Assembly (NCBI GenBank): GCA_948530865.1
Contig: CAOTKV010000001.1
Span: forward strand, 1-64,000
DNA from: an uncultured Clostridia bacterium
GTDB lineage: Bacteria; Bacillota; Clostridia; TANB77; CAG-508
DNA length: 64,000 bases
Direction of reading: 5' to 3'
Part shown: in pieces, positions 7,796 to 17,147 of the stretch
Position numbering within the stretch: the stretch's first letter is position 1
How the letters are laid out: every line of letters begins with the position of its first letter
Notes under the pieces: generated by a model
The model's input: the letters and a program-made list of their open reading frames with translations, nothing else
What the model was told of the DNA's origin: nothing
Databases searched by the model: none
Program-made: the position numbers and the translations under genes

Positions 7796-8728
7796 ATGGC
7801 TAATAGGAGAATGTTTAGCAAAAAAATATGTAGATCAGCTAAATTCTTGAAAATGCCTTCAGAATCTCACAAACTTTATTTGCATTTAATATTAGATGCA
7901 GATGATGATGGTGTTGTAGAAGCATATAGTGTTATGCAAGCAGTTGGAGTAGAGGAACAATACTTTGATATATTAGTAGAAAAAGGATATGTTAAAGTTT
8001 TAAATGATGATTTAGTCTCTTACATAATAGACTGGAGAGAGCATAATGTTATTAGAGCAGATAGAAAAGTAGATAGCATTTATAAGGATTTGCTATTAAA
8101 AGCAATACCAGGAATAAAATTGGTTGAACCAAAAAAGAGAGCAACTAGTAAAAAGAAAGAATCTTCAGAACAAGAAGGACAGTCAAATGACAGCCAAATG
8201 GAAGTCAATGGACAGACAAATGACAGTCCAAAGGCAGACAATCGACAGACAGATGACAGACAAATGACTGACATTGGACAGCATAAGATAAGTCAAGACA
8301 ATATAAGTCAAGATAAGTTAGAAAAAGAAAATTTAAAAAAAGAAAATATAGAAGAAGATAATACAAGTGAAATTAGTATAGAACAAATAGAAAAAACTGA
8401 AAAAGATTATAAAAAAATAAAAATAATATTTGAAAACTCTTTAGAAGATATAACGGAAGAAAATATTAATGAATGTATTAACTATCTTAAATGTTTTCCA
8501 ATAGAACTAGTTGAGTATGCACTTATTAGAACTGGTATGATAAAAAATCCAACATGGCAGTACACTAAAAAAATCCTGAATAGCTGGTTAGCAAAAGGAA
8601 TCAATACACTTCAACAAGTCAAGCAAGATGAAAAGGAATTTAAGAAGAATAACAACAATAGTGAAGCAGATTCAAGTGATCCTAATGGCTTTAAAAGGAA
8701 GGGAGAAGAACTATTGAATGAAGAATGA
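7796..8728 (+). CDS. DnaD-like replisome organiser
   Basis: The 310-residue protein has an N-terminal phage replisome-organiser-type winged helix (MFSKKICRSAKFLKMP, about residues 4-110), a low-complexity Gln/Asp/Ser linker with repeated DRQ/NDS segments (about 120-170), and a C-terminal DnaD-like domain with NPTWQYTKKILNSW and an adjacent KGI motif. Such proteins open the origin and help load helicase. The next gene is a DnaC-like loader that overlaps it by 11 bases, as expected for a replication-initiation operon. Confidence 0.8.
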   Translation: MANRRMFSKKICRSAKFLKMPSESHKLYLHLILDADDDGVVEAYSVMQAVGVEEQYFDILVEKGYVKVLNDDLVSYIIDWREHNVIRADRKVDSIYKDLLLKAIPGIKLVEPKKRATSKKKESSEQEGQSNDSQMEVNGQTNDSPKADNRQTDDRQMTDIGQHKISQDNISQDKLEKENLKKENIEEDNTSEISIEQIEKTEKDYKKIKIIFENSLEDITEENINECINYLKCFPIELVEYALIRTGMIKNPTWQYTKKILNSWLAKGINTLQQVKQDEKEFKKNNNNSEADSSDPNGFKRKGEELLNEE

Positions 8729-9614
8729 AGATAGCGATATTACAAAAGAATATTTCATAGATAGTCAAGATACTGAAAAACTAAAAAACTATCAGTACCC
8801 AACCATTCCAGATGCACAATATTGTCCATTTTGCAAAAAAAAATTAGGATGGAAAGGTCTTATAAATCCTTTTGACCAAACTAGAATTTTTAATTGGTTT
8901 TCAGTTATAGATTGTGACTGTAAGGAGTATTTAGAAGATAAAGAATTTAAGAGGCTTCGTGAAGCAGAAGAAGAAAAAAAGAAAGAAGAAGCAGAAAGAA
9001 AAATAGCATACCAAAGAAAAATAGAAAAATTATTTCAACAAAGTAATATTAGCAAAAGAGGAATGAAGAGGACTTTTGAAAACTACAAAACTAATGATGA
9101 AAATAAAAAAGTTTTTGCTATGGCCAAAAGATATGCAGACTGTTGGCAAAAGTATAAGGAGGATGGAACAGGACTAATTTTTATTGGAAGATATGGAACA
9201 GGAAAAACACACTTAGCATTTGCAATAGCCAATTCATTATTAATACAAGGAATACCAGTTATTTATGAGACATTTATTAATTTAATGGAGAAGTTAAAAG
9301 AATCCTATAATAACAATAATTTAGATTACTATGAAATTATTAGACTGTATTGTAAATGTGACCTTTTAATTATTGATGATCTTGGAAAAGAAAGACTAAG
9401 TGAATGGGTATTAGAGAAATTGTTCCAAATAATTAACAGTCGATATGAAAATATGCTACCTATAATTATTACAACAAACTATACAGAGCAAGAACTTGTA
9501 AAAAGATTAAGTCTTGGAAATGATGGGAAAACAGCAGAATCATTAGTAAGCAGACTGAATGAAATTTGTATAGAAATAGACACAAATTTTCAAGATTATA
9601 GAAAAAATAAATGA
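8718..9614 (+). CDS. DnaC-like helicase loader ATPase
   Basis: The 298-residue protein has an N-terminal zinc-binding region (CPFCKKKLGW, then CDCKEY, about residues 35-75), a charged coil, and an AAA+ domain with Walker A GRYGTGKTHLA (about 151-161), Walker B LLIIDDLGKE and a sensor ITTNYT. The family loads the replicative helicase at an origin. It overlaps the DnaD-like gene, so the two are translationally coupled. It may support autonomous replication of the excised element. Confidence 0.9.
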   Translation: MKNEDSDITKEYFIDSQDTEKLKNYQYPTIPDAQYCPFCKKKLGWKGLINPFDQTRIFNWFSVIDCDCKEYLEDKEFKRLREAEEEKKKEEAERKIAYQRKIEKLFQQSNISKRGMKRTFENYKTNDENKKVFAMAKRYADCWQKYKEDGTGLIFIGRYGTGKTHLAFAIANSLLIQGIPVIYETFINLMEKLKESYNNNNLDYYEIIRLYCKCDLLIIDDLGKERLSEWVLEKLFQIINSRYENMLPIIITTNYTEQELVKRLSLGNDGKTAESLVSRLNEICIEIDTNFQDYRKNK

Positions 9615-9631
9615 AGTAAGGAGATATATTT

Positions 9632-10072
9632 ATGGCTGAATATTCAATTGTAGAATGTGCAAAAGCATTAAATTACAATAGTGTACAAGCTATTTATAAT
9701 CAGAGTAAAGAACTAGAAAATTTAGGATATTTAAAAACTAACGATTCAGGGAAAAAAGTAATAACTGAAGAAGGACTTCAATATTTGAAAATAAAAAGAG
9801 CAGCAAATTATAGAAATGCAGAATTAAATGAAAATAATATTGAAGAAAAATTGATGATTTCTGAATCAGAAATAGAAAATAGATTTCTAAAGGAGCAAAA
9901 TAAGTATCTTAAAGAGCAGGTAGACTATTTTAAAAACAAATATGAAGAAATGGAAAAAGACAATAAACTATGGAAAGAAATGTACAGGCAGCGAGATGAA
10001 ATAATCTTAGAAAAAGAAAGAAGTATGTTGCTTCCAGTAGTACCAAAAAGGAAGAAGTTTTGGAAAGGATAA
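9632..10072 (+). CDS. DNA-binding wHTH plus coiled-coil protein
   Basis: The 146-residue protein starts with a helix-turn-helix-like segment (SIVECAKALNYNSVQAIYNQSKELENLGYL) followed by a long coiled coil (about residues 75-128) and a basic tail PKRKKFWKG. The layout resembles replication or partition accessory proteins of plasmids and ICEs. The family is not certain. It follows the helicase loader with 17 bases between and a GGAG site. Confidence 0.6.
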   Translation: MAEYSIVECAKALNYNSVQAIYNQSKELENLGYLKTNDSGKKVITEEGLQYLKIKRAANYRNAELNENNIEEKLMISESEIENRFLKEQNKYLKEQVDYFKNKYEEMEKDNKLWKEMYRQRDEIILEKERSMLLPVVPKRKKFWKG

Positions 10073-10076
10073 TTTT

Positions 10077-10520
10077 ATGGAATATGATGAGATTGATGAA
10101 TTTATATGTAGAAAATTATATTATGTAATCAATAGTGTAAAAACATACTATAAATTTAGAATATTTGATTTAGGAGCAAAAAGAGAAGTAGGAATACTAA
10201 CAGAAAATGAATATGAAAAACAGTTAAGAAAAGATGATTATTTAGAAGATGTAAAAAAATACTTTAATTCATTATGTACTGATGAATTAAAAAAAATTGA
10301 ATTAACATCTAATATTAGTTCTTTTGAAACAATATTTAGTTTTGATACAAGGCTATTTTTAGAAATGGATAAAAAGAAAAGTTTTAAAGAGTTAGTTCCA
10401 TATTTTACAGAGAATCTTATATCAAAACAAAGATATAATGAAATAAAACAAAATTTAAAAGATATGATAGAACAGAATAATCAAACTGAAGAAACAGAGG
10501 AGAATGAATTGGAAAATTAA
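10077..10520 (+). CDS. Hypothetical acidic protein
   Basis: The 147-residue mixed alpha/beta protein has an acidic Glu/Asn tail and starts four bases after the previous stop, with its ribosome site (GGAAAGGA) inside the upstream gene. No membrane helix or metal motif is visible. It is unrecognised; its place inside the replication operon suggests an accessory role. Confidence 0.55.
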   Translation: MEYDEIDEFICRKLYYVINSVKTYYKFRIFDLGAKREVGILTENEYEKQLRKDDYLEDVKKYFNSLCTDELKKIELTSNISSFETIFSFDTRLFLEMDKKKSFKELVPYFTENLISKQRYNEIKQNLKDMIEQNNQTEETEENELEN

Positions 10521-10546
10521 TAAAATAGATGAAAAGGAGAAGAAAA

Positions 10547-10867
10547 ATGCAAGAAATTAATACCTATAATGTTAATAGTAATTTGAATAAACTTGATAAT
10601 ATGTCAGAACATGACTTTAAAACAAAGAGTATGGAAATATGTAAAACAATAATTATGGACCAAAAAATGATAGAAGATATGTACTTAACTAAAAGACATA
10701 AATTTGAAGAATTAAATAACAAAATGCTTGAAGAAATGGAGAAAAAATATAATTCAAAAACGATAGACAAATTTGCTTTTCAAACATTAGATAGTTATTT
10801 TGAATTAATAAGACAAGAAGCAAGGAGAGAATACAGTAGAAGACTACTAAAAATAATATTGGGATAA
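10547..10867 (+). CDS. Hypothetical helical protein
   Basis: The 106-residue protein begins MQEINTYNV. An in-frame ATG 18 bases upstream is rejected because the AAAAGGAG ribosome site lies between the two. The sequence is predominantly helical with abundant Lys, Met and Glu. No family is recognised. It is followed closely by the next gene of the same operon. Confidence 0.55.
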   Translation: MQEINTYNVNSNLNKLDNMSEHDFKTKSMEICKTIIMDQKMIEDMYLTKRHKFEELNNKMLEEMEKKYNSKTIDKFAFQTLDSYFELIRQEARREYSRRLLKIILG

Positions 10868-10889
10868 ATTCATTTAAGGAGGCTTTAAT

Positions 10890-11441
10890 ATGGAGCTTGA
10901 TAAAGAATTTATTCAAGAAATTAAGAAAATAGTAGAAGAAACACTAGAAAGAAAACAAACTTTAATATCAAAGAAAACACTAGAAGAAATTAAAAATAAA
11001 TGGAATGAAGAAAGGTTACAAAAGACAGAGGCTATTTTAAATAGTTATAAAAGTTTAAATGACTTTATAAAAACAATAAACTTTACTAACAAAGAATTTA
11101 AAACGATGGAAAGACAACAAATTAAAGACATAATGAAAAACAATTTTACAGAAAATGAAACTTTCCTTGAAAGAGTATATAAAAGTAAAGTAAATACAGA
11201 AATATTAGTTGGATTTTTAACAGATATTTTTAATGATTACATAGATGAAAAAACAGATTCAAGGGTAATTGCAGACATAAGAAAAGCACAATTACTTAAA
11301 GAAATGTACATGGAGGGAGTAAAACCTTCAGAAGTAAAAGTTGGTTACTCTAGTCCAAAAACCTTTTATAAAGATCGAGATGAGCTTTTTGAAGAACTTG
11401 CACCAAGATTACTAGGAATGTATGGGATTAAATTCGACTAA
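10890..11441 (+). CDS. Hypothetical protein with possible C-terminal HTH
   Basis: The 183-residue product has a charged helical N-terminus and a C-terminal segment (about residues 140-175: MEGVKPSEVKVGYSSPKTFY) that looks like a helix-turn-helix of the sigma-region-4/ArpU kind. It is the last gene before the iteron region, so binding those repeats is an attractive but untested idea. An AAGGAGG site precedes the start. Confidence 0.5.
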   Translation: MELDKEFIQEIKKIVEETLERKQTLISKKTLEEIKNKWNEERLQKTEAILNSYKSLNDFIKTINFTNKEFKTMERQQIKDIMKNNFTENETFLERVYKSKVNTEILVGFLTDIFNDYIDEKTDSRVIADIRKAQLLKEMYMEGVKPSEVKVGYSSPKTFYKDRDELFEELAPRLLGMYGIKFD

Positions 11442-11480
11442 AGGCTAACTAAGTGAACTGCTGTGAACTGGGAATAAAAG

Positions 11481-11580
11481 AGCTATGAAACCATAGCTTA
11501 TAAAAAATCCCTCATTAAAATGAGGGCAGGAAAGCGAGTATTAACATATCGCCTACACACATTGAAGGACAAGCCTTCAA
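11481..11580 (+). repeat. Three consecutive hairpins in a non-coding region
   Basis: Three short perfect stems are visible: AGCTATG/CATAGCT (11481-11498), CCCTCA/TGAGGG (11509-11526) and TTGAAGG/CCTTCAA (11562-11580). They sit between the replication genes and the iteron cluster. They may be part of an origin (single- or double-strand) or an oriT; no gene fits here. Confidence 0.6.
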
Positions 11581-11624
11581 GATTTAATAAAAGAACAAAA
11601 ATTTTAAGCAAATATGATGTGAAA

Positions 11625-11784
11625 ATTCACTAAATGAATGGAGAAAAAATGCCTTTGAGAGTGCGAAAGTACACTAAATGAACGATAAAACTGCAAAAGA
11701 ATTCACTAAATGAACTGGAAAATATAATTTGAGTTCATTAGGTGAATAGATATACAAAGAAGTTCAGCAATACACTTAATGAAC
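11625..11784. repeat. Five-copy iteron array, candidate origin or regulator site
   Basis: Copies of a TTCACTAAATGAA-type element occur at 11625-11639, 11669-11683, 11701-11715, 11733-11747 (inverted) and 11770-11784. Three consecutive intervals are close to 32-37 bases, about three helical turns. The core is itself nearly palindromic. Placement after a DnaD/DnaC-like operon and before topoisomerase III fits a replication origin or a regulated promoter. The whole stretch 11442-11801 contains no gene. Confidence 0.65.
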
Positions 11785-11801
11785 TTTGAAAGGATTAAGT
11801 A

Positions 11802-11999
11802 ATGAAAAATATTTTAAATGTAAAGAAGACAGAAGAAAGAGATTGTTTGTTTATAAAGAAATCAAACTGCTCAATATTAAAAACAAAAGAATGTGAAAAT
11901 TGTAAATTCTATGTTAAGAATACTCCTGAAAATTATCAGAAGTATGTAGAAAATATAAAAGTAGATATAAAAAACTATGCTTTAAAACATAATCAATAA
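11802..11999 (+). CDS. Small Cys-containing hypothetical protein
   Basis: The 65-residue product contains DCLF, SNCSIL and a CENCKF pair (cysteines at about residues 15, 23, 30 and 33), so it may bind one zinc ion. It follows the iteron array with a GAAAGG site and is the first gene of the topoisomerase operon. The family is not recognised. Confidence 0.5.
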   Translation: MKNILNVKKTEERDCLFIKKSNCSILKTKECENCKFYVKNTPENYQKYVENIKVDIKNYALKHNQ

Positions 12000-12018
12000 C
12001 ATTATAAAGGAGATAAAA

Positions 12019-12255
12019 ATGATTTGGAAAATATTAATCATAATATCAATAATAATATCTGTATTAGATTACTTACTAATTAGAGGAGCTAGTTTAAATA
12101 AGACAGAAGAAGAAAGAGCAGAAGAGGATATGCAGCAATTATTATTTTTGAAAAATTTAAAGGAGAAAAAGAAATATGAAAAAATTAATAATAGCGGAGA
12201 AGCCGAGTGTAGCGAAAGAATTATCAAGAACCTTGAAAGGATGTACGAAGACTAA
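12019..12255 (+). CDS. Small membrane-anchored protein overlapping topB
   Basis: The 78-residue product has one N-terminal hydrophobic helix (residues 2-23) and a charged cytoplasmic tail. Its last 80 bases overlap the start of the topoisomerase gene in another frame, so the final 25 residues are constrained by topB. A good AAAGGAG site and the helix support it being real; function is unknown. Confidence 0.55.
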   Translation: MIWKILIIISIIISVLDYLLIRGASLNKTEEERAEEDMQQLLFLKNLKEKKKYEKINNSGEAECSERIIKNLERMYED

Positions 12256-14263
12256 AGAATATTACGAAAATGAAGATTATATTATAACATCATTATATGG
12301 TCATCTATTAGAATTATATAGAATGGAAGATTATAATAAAGAATTTAAAGTTTGGAATATAAAAGACCTACCATATTTCCCAGAAGATTTTAAATGGAAG
12401 ATAAAGGCACAAAAAGGAATTAGAGAAAGATATAATCTAATAGAAAAGCTAATTTTAAAAAAGGAAGTTAATATAATCATTAATTGTGGTGATAATGACC
12501 GAGAAGGAGAAGTTTTAGTAAATAACTTAATCTATGACATATTTAGAAAAAACAAGATTCAAAAAACAATAAAAAGAATTTTATTACAAGATTTAGCAGA
12601 AAGTACAATACAAGAAGAACTTAATAATTTAAGAGATATAAAAGATACAGAGAATTGGTACAAAGAAGGTTTAGCGAGAACTTATATAGATTGGATTTAT
12701 GGAATCAACTTTTCGAGATTTGTTAGTATAAAAGCAAAAGATAAATTTCCAGTAGGAAGAGTTATTGTTCCAACAGTTAAGTTTATATATGATAGAGAGC
12801 AAGAAATAATTAACTTTAAAGAAGAAAAATATATACAACTTGAAGGAATAATAAAGAAAGATAATAAAGAAATAAAAATAGAGCTTGGAGATAAAGTAAA
12901 ATTAGAAAAAGGACAAGAAGAAAAACAAAAGAAAGATATGCTAGAAGCAGCAGAAAAAATAAGTAATGGAAAAATAACAGTTTTAGATATAGAACAAAAA
13001 GAATTAATTAAAAAGCCTAAAAAGTTATTTTCGTTAAAAACATTACAAAATTATATGTTTAATAAATATAAGATAAAAATTAGTAACACATTAAACTATG
13101 CTCAATCATTATATGAAAAAACATATACAACATATCCTCGCACAAATTCAGAATATTTAACAGAAGAAGAAAAAGACAAAGTAAAAGAAATTATCAATAA
13201 ATTGGTAAAACAAGAAAATCTAAATATTGATATGAAAGATGACAAGAAAATATTTGATTCTAAAAAAGTAGAATCTCATAGTGCAATTATTATTACTGGT
13301 AATAAAGTAGATAATAAAGAATTAACAGAAGATGAAAACAAACTATATAATTCGATTAGAAATAGATTTTTAGCAAATTTCTGTAAAGATGACTGTGTTA
13401 TAGAAGAACAAATAGTAAAATTCAAAAATCAAACTTTAGAAGGCAAGATAAAAGGAACTGTTATTAAACAAAAGGGTTATTTAGAATTTGAAAATGATTT
13501 GACAGAAAAAGATATTCCTAATTTCTTAAAAGGAGAAGAGATTGATATTAAATTTAAGGTTGTAGAAAAAACAACAACTCCTCCAGGAAAAGTAACAGAA
13601 GCGGAGCTTAATAATTTTTATGAAAATCCATTTAAGAAGGAAAAGAGAGAAAAGGAAGATGAAACAACAGATGAAGATTATATAGCAATTATGGAAGGAT
13701 GCGAAATAGGAACACCTGCTACTCGTGCTGGAATTATCGAAAAGGTAAAACAAGAGGGATATATTATAGAAAACAAAAGCAATTTGGAAATTACAGATAA
13801 AGGAATCAAACTAATTGAAATATTAGAAGAGTTAGGAATAAATTTATATAAAGAAAAAACAGTAGAAATAAGTAAAGATTTAAAAGCAATTTATAATAAT
13901 AAGAATAGTATAGACAATATATTAGAAAGAGTAAAAGAAGAGGTTAAACAAGGAATAAACAAAAAAGCAGAAATAACAGAATTTAAAAAGACGGCAATAG
14001 GAAAATGTCCTATATGTAAAAAAGATATGCTCGAAAATAATAAAAGCTATTATTGTGAAGATTGGGAAAATTGTGGTTTTAGTATATGGAAACAAATTTG
14101 TAGTAAAAAGTTAAGTAGTACAATAATTAAAGAATTATTAGAAAAAGGGAAAACAAAAGAAATAAAAGGCTTTAAATCTAAACAAGGTAAAACTTTTTCA
14201 GCAAGTTTAATAATTGAAGACAATAAAGTAAAACTAAATTTTGAAAATAGTAAGAGGACCTAA
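12176..14263 (+). CDS. topB: DNA topoisomerase III (type IA)
   Basis: The 695-residue protein carries a TOPRIM start (MKKLIIAEKPSVAKEL), the acidic CGDNDREGE motif (about residues 102-110), the active-site tyrosine in YPRTNSEYLT (about 322-331), HSAIIITG, and GTPATRAGIIEK. A C-terminal zinc ribbon CPICKK with a YYCEDWENCGF half ends the protein. It relaxes or decatenates DNA by cutting one strand, and plasmid and ICE copies usually support replication or transfer. The start lies inside the preceding small gene. Length is typical. Confidence 0.97.
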   Translation: MKKLIIAEKPSVAKELSRTLKGCTKTKEYYENEDYIITSLYGHLLELYRMEDYNKEFKVWNIKDLPYFPEDFKWKIKAQKGIRERYNLIEKLILKKEVNIIINCGDNDREGEVLVNNLIYDIFRKNKIQKTIKRILLQDLAESTIQEELNNLRDIKDTENWYKEGLARTYIDWIYGINFSRFVSIKAKDKFPVGRVIVPTVKFIYDREQEIINFKEEKYIQLEGIIKKDNKEIKIELGDKVKLEKGQEEKQKKDMLEAAEKISNGKITVLDIEQKELIKKPKKLFSLKTLQNYMFNKYKIKISNTLNYAQSLYEKTYTTYPRTNSEYLTEEEKDKVKEIINKLVKQENLNIDMKDDKKIFDSKKVESHSAIIITGNKVDNKELTEDENKLYNSIRNRFLANFCKDDCVIEEQIVKFKNQTLEGKIKGTVIKQKGYLEFENDLTEKDIPNFLKGEEIDIKFKVVEKTTTPPGKVTEAELNNFYENPFKKEKREKEDETTDEDYIAIMEGCEIGTPATRAGIIEKVKQEGYIIENKSNLEITDKGIKLIEILEELGINLYKEKTVEISKDLKAIYNNKNSIDNILERVKEEVKQGINKKAEITEFKKTAIGKCPICKKDMLENNKSYYCEDWENCGFSIWKQICSKKLSSTIIKELLEKGKTKEIKGFKSKQGKTFSASLIIEDNKVKLNFENSKRT

Positions 14264-14265
14264 AG

Positions 14266-15099
14266 ATGAGATTATTTGATAGGATAAAAAATAAAATAAT
14301 AAATGTTTTAGATCCAAACTTAACTGAAGATTATAAGAAACTACAAAATAATCACAATATATTAGAACAAGAATATTCAAAGCTAGGAGAAAGTCATGAT
14401 AAATTAGCAGATAATTATGAATATGCTTTATACTCTAATAATGAAAACACACGAACTATAGAAAAGTTAAAAGAAACAAATGAAAATTTAAAAAGTAATA
14501 TAGCAAATAAAATCTTGCAAACATTAAGACCTAAATTGGAAGAAATGACATTAGGCAGATTAGAATTTTTATATAAAGAACTAAACTATGAAGATGTGCA
14601 ATTAAAGGAAATATATTCAAAAAGCATAGATTGTGAAGAAATATATCTTTCAAAAGGCGAACTTATAGATGAGGTTTCAGAAGAAATTTTGGGAGATAAA
14701 GAACTGTGGGATTTATTTCCAGAAGAAGATGCAAGAGGAACATTTGAATTTATAAATGGATATGAGTCTGCTAGATGGAGAGAAAAATATTACTTTGGAA
14801 AAATTGTTAATATAGAACATATTAGTTGCTATGAATTTTGTACATATAAACTTGACTATTCTAATAAAGATTATGTTGAATATAAGAAAAAGTTATATAA
14901 AGAAGTAATACCTAGAGAGTTGGAAAAGTATATGACATATATATTGAAAGATAATCCAAATATATTAAGCAATACAGAAGAATACTTAGAAAAAGTAGAA
15001 GAAAAATTTACACAAGAAAAACTAAAGCCAAAAGAAGAAAAAACACAACAAGAAGAGCATAATAAAGTAGAACAAACAGAAGAGGAAGAAGAAATGTAA
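14266..15099 (+). CDS. Coiled-coil hypothetical protein
   Basis: The 277-residue protein starts two bases after the topB stop. It has an N-terminal coiled coil (about residues 20-85) with heptad-like LEQEYSKLGESHDKLADN, a central globular part containing aromatic WREKYYFGKIV, and a Glu/Lys-rich tail. There is no membrane helix. The family is unrecognised; it is probably co-transcribed with topoisomerase III. Confidence 0.6.
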   Translation: MRLFDRIKNKIINVLDPNLTEDYKKLQNNHNILEQEYSKLGESHDKLADNYEYALYSNNENTRTIEKLKETNENLKSNIANKILQTLRPKLEEMTLGRLEFLYKELNYEDVQLKEIYSKSIDCEEIYLSKGELIDEVSEEILGDKELWDLFPEEDARGTFEFINGYESARWREKYYFGKIVNIEHISCYEFCTYKLDYSNKDYVEYKKKLYKEVIPRELEKYMTYILKDNPNILSNTEEYLEKVEEKFTQEKLKPKEEKTQQEEHNKVEQTEEEEEM

Positions 15100-15146
15100 A
15101 AAGTTATAAACAATTAATAATATTATTCTATTTATATAATCAAAAA

Positions 15147-15175
15147 TTGACAATCATACCGATATGATGTATAAT
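15147..15175 (+). promoter_or_regulatory. abiE promoter with ATCATA/TATGAT operator
   Basis: TTGACA and TATAAT are 17 bases apart, and the spacer contains the palindrome ATCATA-CCGA-TATGAT. AbiEi antitoxins repress their own promoter through inverted repeats, so this dyad is the probable AbiEi operator. Confidence 0.8.
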
Positions 15176-15209
15176 ATGGGTATAGTCGTCAAAAAAAGAA
15201 GGTGATTAA

Positions 15210-15791
15210 ATGGATAATATAGAAAAGATTAAGGAATTAGTAGAAAATAATAATGGTGTATTGTTGGTAAAAGAAGCAGAAAAAAATAATATTCATAGAC
15301 AATATATAAAACAATTAGAAGAAACTGGGTATTTAAGAAAAGTGTCAAAAGGAATATATGTAAAAGAAGATAAGGAAGTAAATGAATTTTATATTTTAGG
15401 ACAAAAATATAAAAAAGGAATCTTCTCACATAATACAGCATTGTATTTTTATGATTTAACAGATAGAACACCAATAAAACTAGATATGACATTTCCAAGT
15501 TATATAACAGTACATGATAATTCTATAAAGATTCATTACATAAAAGAAGAGAAGCATCTTTTAGGGTTAAAAGAAATGAAATTACAAGATGGAACAACAA
15601 TACAAATATATGATATGGAAAGAACAATATGTGACATTATTAGAGATAGAAATAAAATTGATCCACAAATATTTAATGATGCAGTAAAAGGATATATTAA
15701 AAAGAAAAATAAGAATTTAGTTTTATTATATGAATATGCAGAGAAATTTAAGATAGAAAATATATTAAGAAATTATATGGAGGTATTATAA
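15210..15791 (+). CDS. abiEi: AbiEi antitoxin (type IV toxin-antitoxin)
   Basis: The 193-residue protein has the AbiEi layout: an N-terminal winged helix (about residues 8-55, GVLLVKEAEKNNIHRQYIKQ, then GYLRKVSKGIYV) followed by the C-terminal AbiEi domain with FSHNTALYFYDLTDRTP and MERTICDIIRDR. It represses the operon and neutralises AbiEii by antagonising its effect. The toxin gene follows with no gap. The pair gives phage resistance by abortive infection and helps keep the element in its host. Confidence 0.93.
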   Translation: MDNIEKIKELVENNNGVLLVKEAEKNNIHRQYIKQLEETGYLRKVSKGIYVKEDKEVNEFYILGQKYKKGIFSHNTALYFYDLTDRTPIKLDMTFPSYITVHDNSIKIHYIKEEKHLLGLKEMKLQDGTTIQIYDMERTICDIIRDRNKIDPQIFNDAVKGYIKKKNKNLVLLYEYAEKFKIENILRNYMEVL

Positions 15792-16637
15792 TTGAAAAGG
15801 AATGCAATGAGCTTTAAAGCCATAATAAACAACTTGGCAAAAGAAAATAATGTGGCAGCACAACTAGTCCTACAAACATATATGTTAGAAAGATTACTAG
15901 AAAGAATATCAATTTCAAAATATAAAGATAATTTTATATTAAAGGGAGGAATGTTAATATCTGCAATGCTTGGAATTGATAGTAGAACTACAATGGATAT
16001 GGATACAACCATAAAAGGATTTTCATTAACAAAAGAGAACATCTCAAATATTATGTTAGAAATATGTAATATAGAAATTGATGATAATGTAACTTTTAAA
16101 ATTAATAAAGTAGATTTAATTAGAGAAGATGATGATTATGGTGGGTATAGAATTACATTTGAAGCAAGATATAACAATGAAATGCCAGTTATAATGAAAA
16201 TAGATATTACAACTGGAGATAAAATTACATATAAAGAAATTGAATATAGTTTTACATTAATGCTAGAAGATAGAAAAATACAAATATGGTCATACAATGT
16301 AGAAACTATTATTGCAGAAAAATTTGAGGCAATCATAAAAAGAGGTGTGCTTTCAACAAGAATTAGGGATTATTATGATGTTTATATGCTTATAAATACT
16401 CAAAGTAAAATTATTGATAATAAAACTTTAAAAGATGCAATAACTTTAACAGCACAACATAGAGAAACAAATGAAATAATAAAAAACTGGAAGAAAGTAG
16501 TAGATAAAATCGAAAACGATAGCAAGATGCAACAGCAATGGAAAAGGTATCAAAAAGATAATTTTTATGCTGAAGGAATAGAATATAATGATTTAATAAA
16601 TGCTATAAACAAAGTAGGAGAAATCTTCGAGGGATAA
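15792..16637 (+). CDS. abiEii: AbiEii toxin, nucleotidyltransferase
   Basis: The 281-residue protein has the DUF1814/AbiEii nucleotidyltransferase core: FILKGGMLISAMLG with the GG motif and TTMDMDTTIKG supplying the metal-binding acidic residues, plus a helical C-terminal half. It stops growth by modifying nucleic acid (related MenT toxins act on tRNA). A TTG directly after the antitoxin stop is used because GGAGG lies at good spacing; an ATG five codons further in, at MSFKAI, is also possible. A terminator follows. Confidence 0.93.
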   Translation: MKRNAMSFKAIINNLAKENNVAAQLVLQTYMLERLLERISISKYKDNFILKGGMLISAMLGIDSRTTMDMDTTIKGFSLTKENISNIMLEICNIEIDDNVTFKINKVDLIREDDDYGGYRITFEARYNNEMPVIMKIDITTGDKITYKEIEYSFTLMLEDRKIQIWSYNVETIIAEKFEAIIKRGVLSTRIRDYYDVYMLINTQSKIIDNKTLKDAITLTAQHRETNEIIKNWKKVVDKIENDSKMQQQWKRYQKDNFYAEGIEYNDLINAINKVGEIFEG

Positions 16638-16652
16638 TTTTTTTTATCAATT

Positions 16653-16688
16653 AAGGCAACTAACCGATAAATGTGCTAGTTGCCTTTT
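16653..16688 (+). terminator. Intrinsic terminator after abiE
   Basis: AAGGCAACTA pairs with TAGTTGCCTT across a 16-base loop and is followed by TT. It ends the toxin-antitoxin operon. Confidence 0.75.
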
Positions 16689-16871
16689 AGTTATTATAAA
16701 AGGAAAAGGAAATCAATGTTTTTCTCGGCATAAATTTATTCCAATTCCACATTGATTTCTAGTAGAAATAACTTAAAAAAATGGAAAAAATTTTTAATAG
16801 CTTTAATTTTTAGAAAAAATGTGGTATGATTGCATTGTCATTTAAGATTTACAAAATGGAAGGTGATAGAA

Positions 16872-17126
16872 ATGACAGTAAAATTTGTAGAAGAATATTG
16901 GAATAGCAAATTAAAAGAAAATGAAGAATACATGGTTTGTACTTTTTACGATCTTAGAGTGAAAAATAATGTATCAGAAGAAGATGTTGACCAGTTTTTA
17001 GAATGGAGTAGAAACAAGTTACAAAACATGGGATATAATGTTTATTTTACAGGTACAAGGTTTGTTTATCAAAATGCAAATAGAAAAGTAGAAGACAATC
17101 AATATATAATAGCAATAAAAGAATAA
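16872..17126 (+). CDS. Small hypothetical protein
   Basis: The 84-residue product starts at the ATG after GGAAGGTGAT rather than at an upstream in-frame TTG. It has alternating helix and strand (SEEDVDQFLEWSRNKLQNMGYNVYFTG) and no cysteine cluster. It is the first of several small accessory genes all reading rightward. The family is not recognised. Confidence 0.55.
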   Translation: MTVKFVEEYWNSKLKENEEYMVCTFYDLRVKNNVSEEDVDQFLEWSRNKLQNMGYNVYFTGTRFVYQNANRKVEDNQYIIAIKE

Positions 17127-17147
17127 ATTAAAAGGGGAGAAAATTAG

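Noticed and set aside
11625..11784. CRISPR array
   Set aside because: The repeats are short (about 15 bases), unequal in spacing and one is inverted; no cas genes are present.
12019..12180. tRNA or other structural RNA genes anywhere in the window
   Set aside because: I found no convincing tRNA T-loop/anticodon pattern or rRNA sequence; nothing was supported. A tRNA able to read CGGN must therefore be elsewhere, if it exists.
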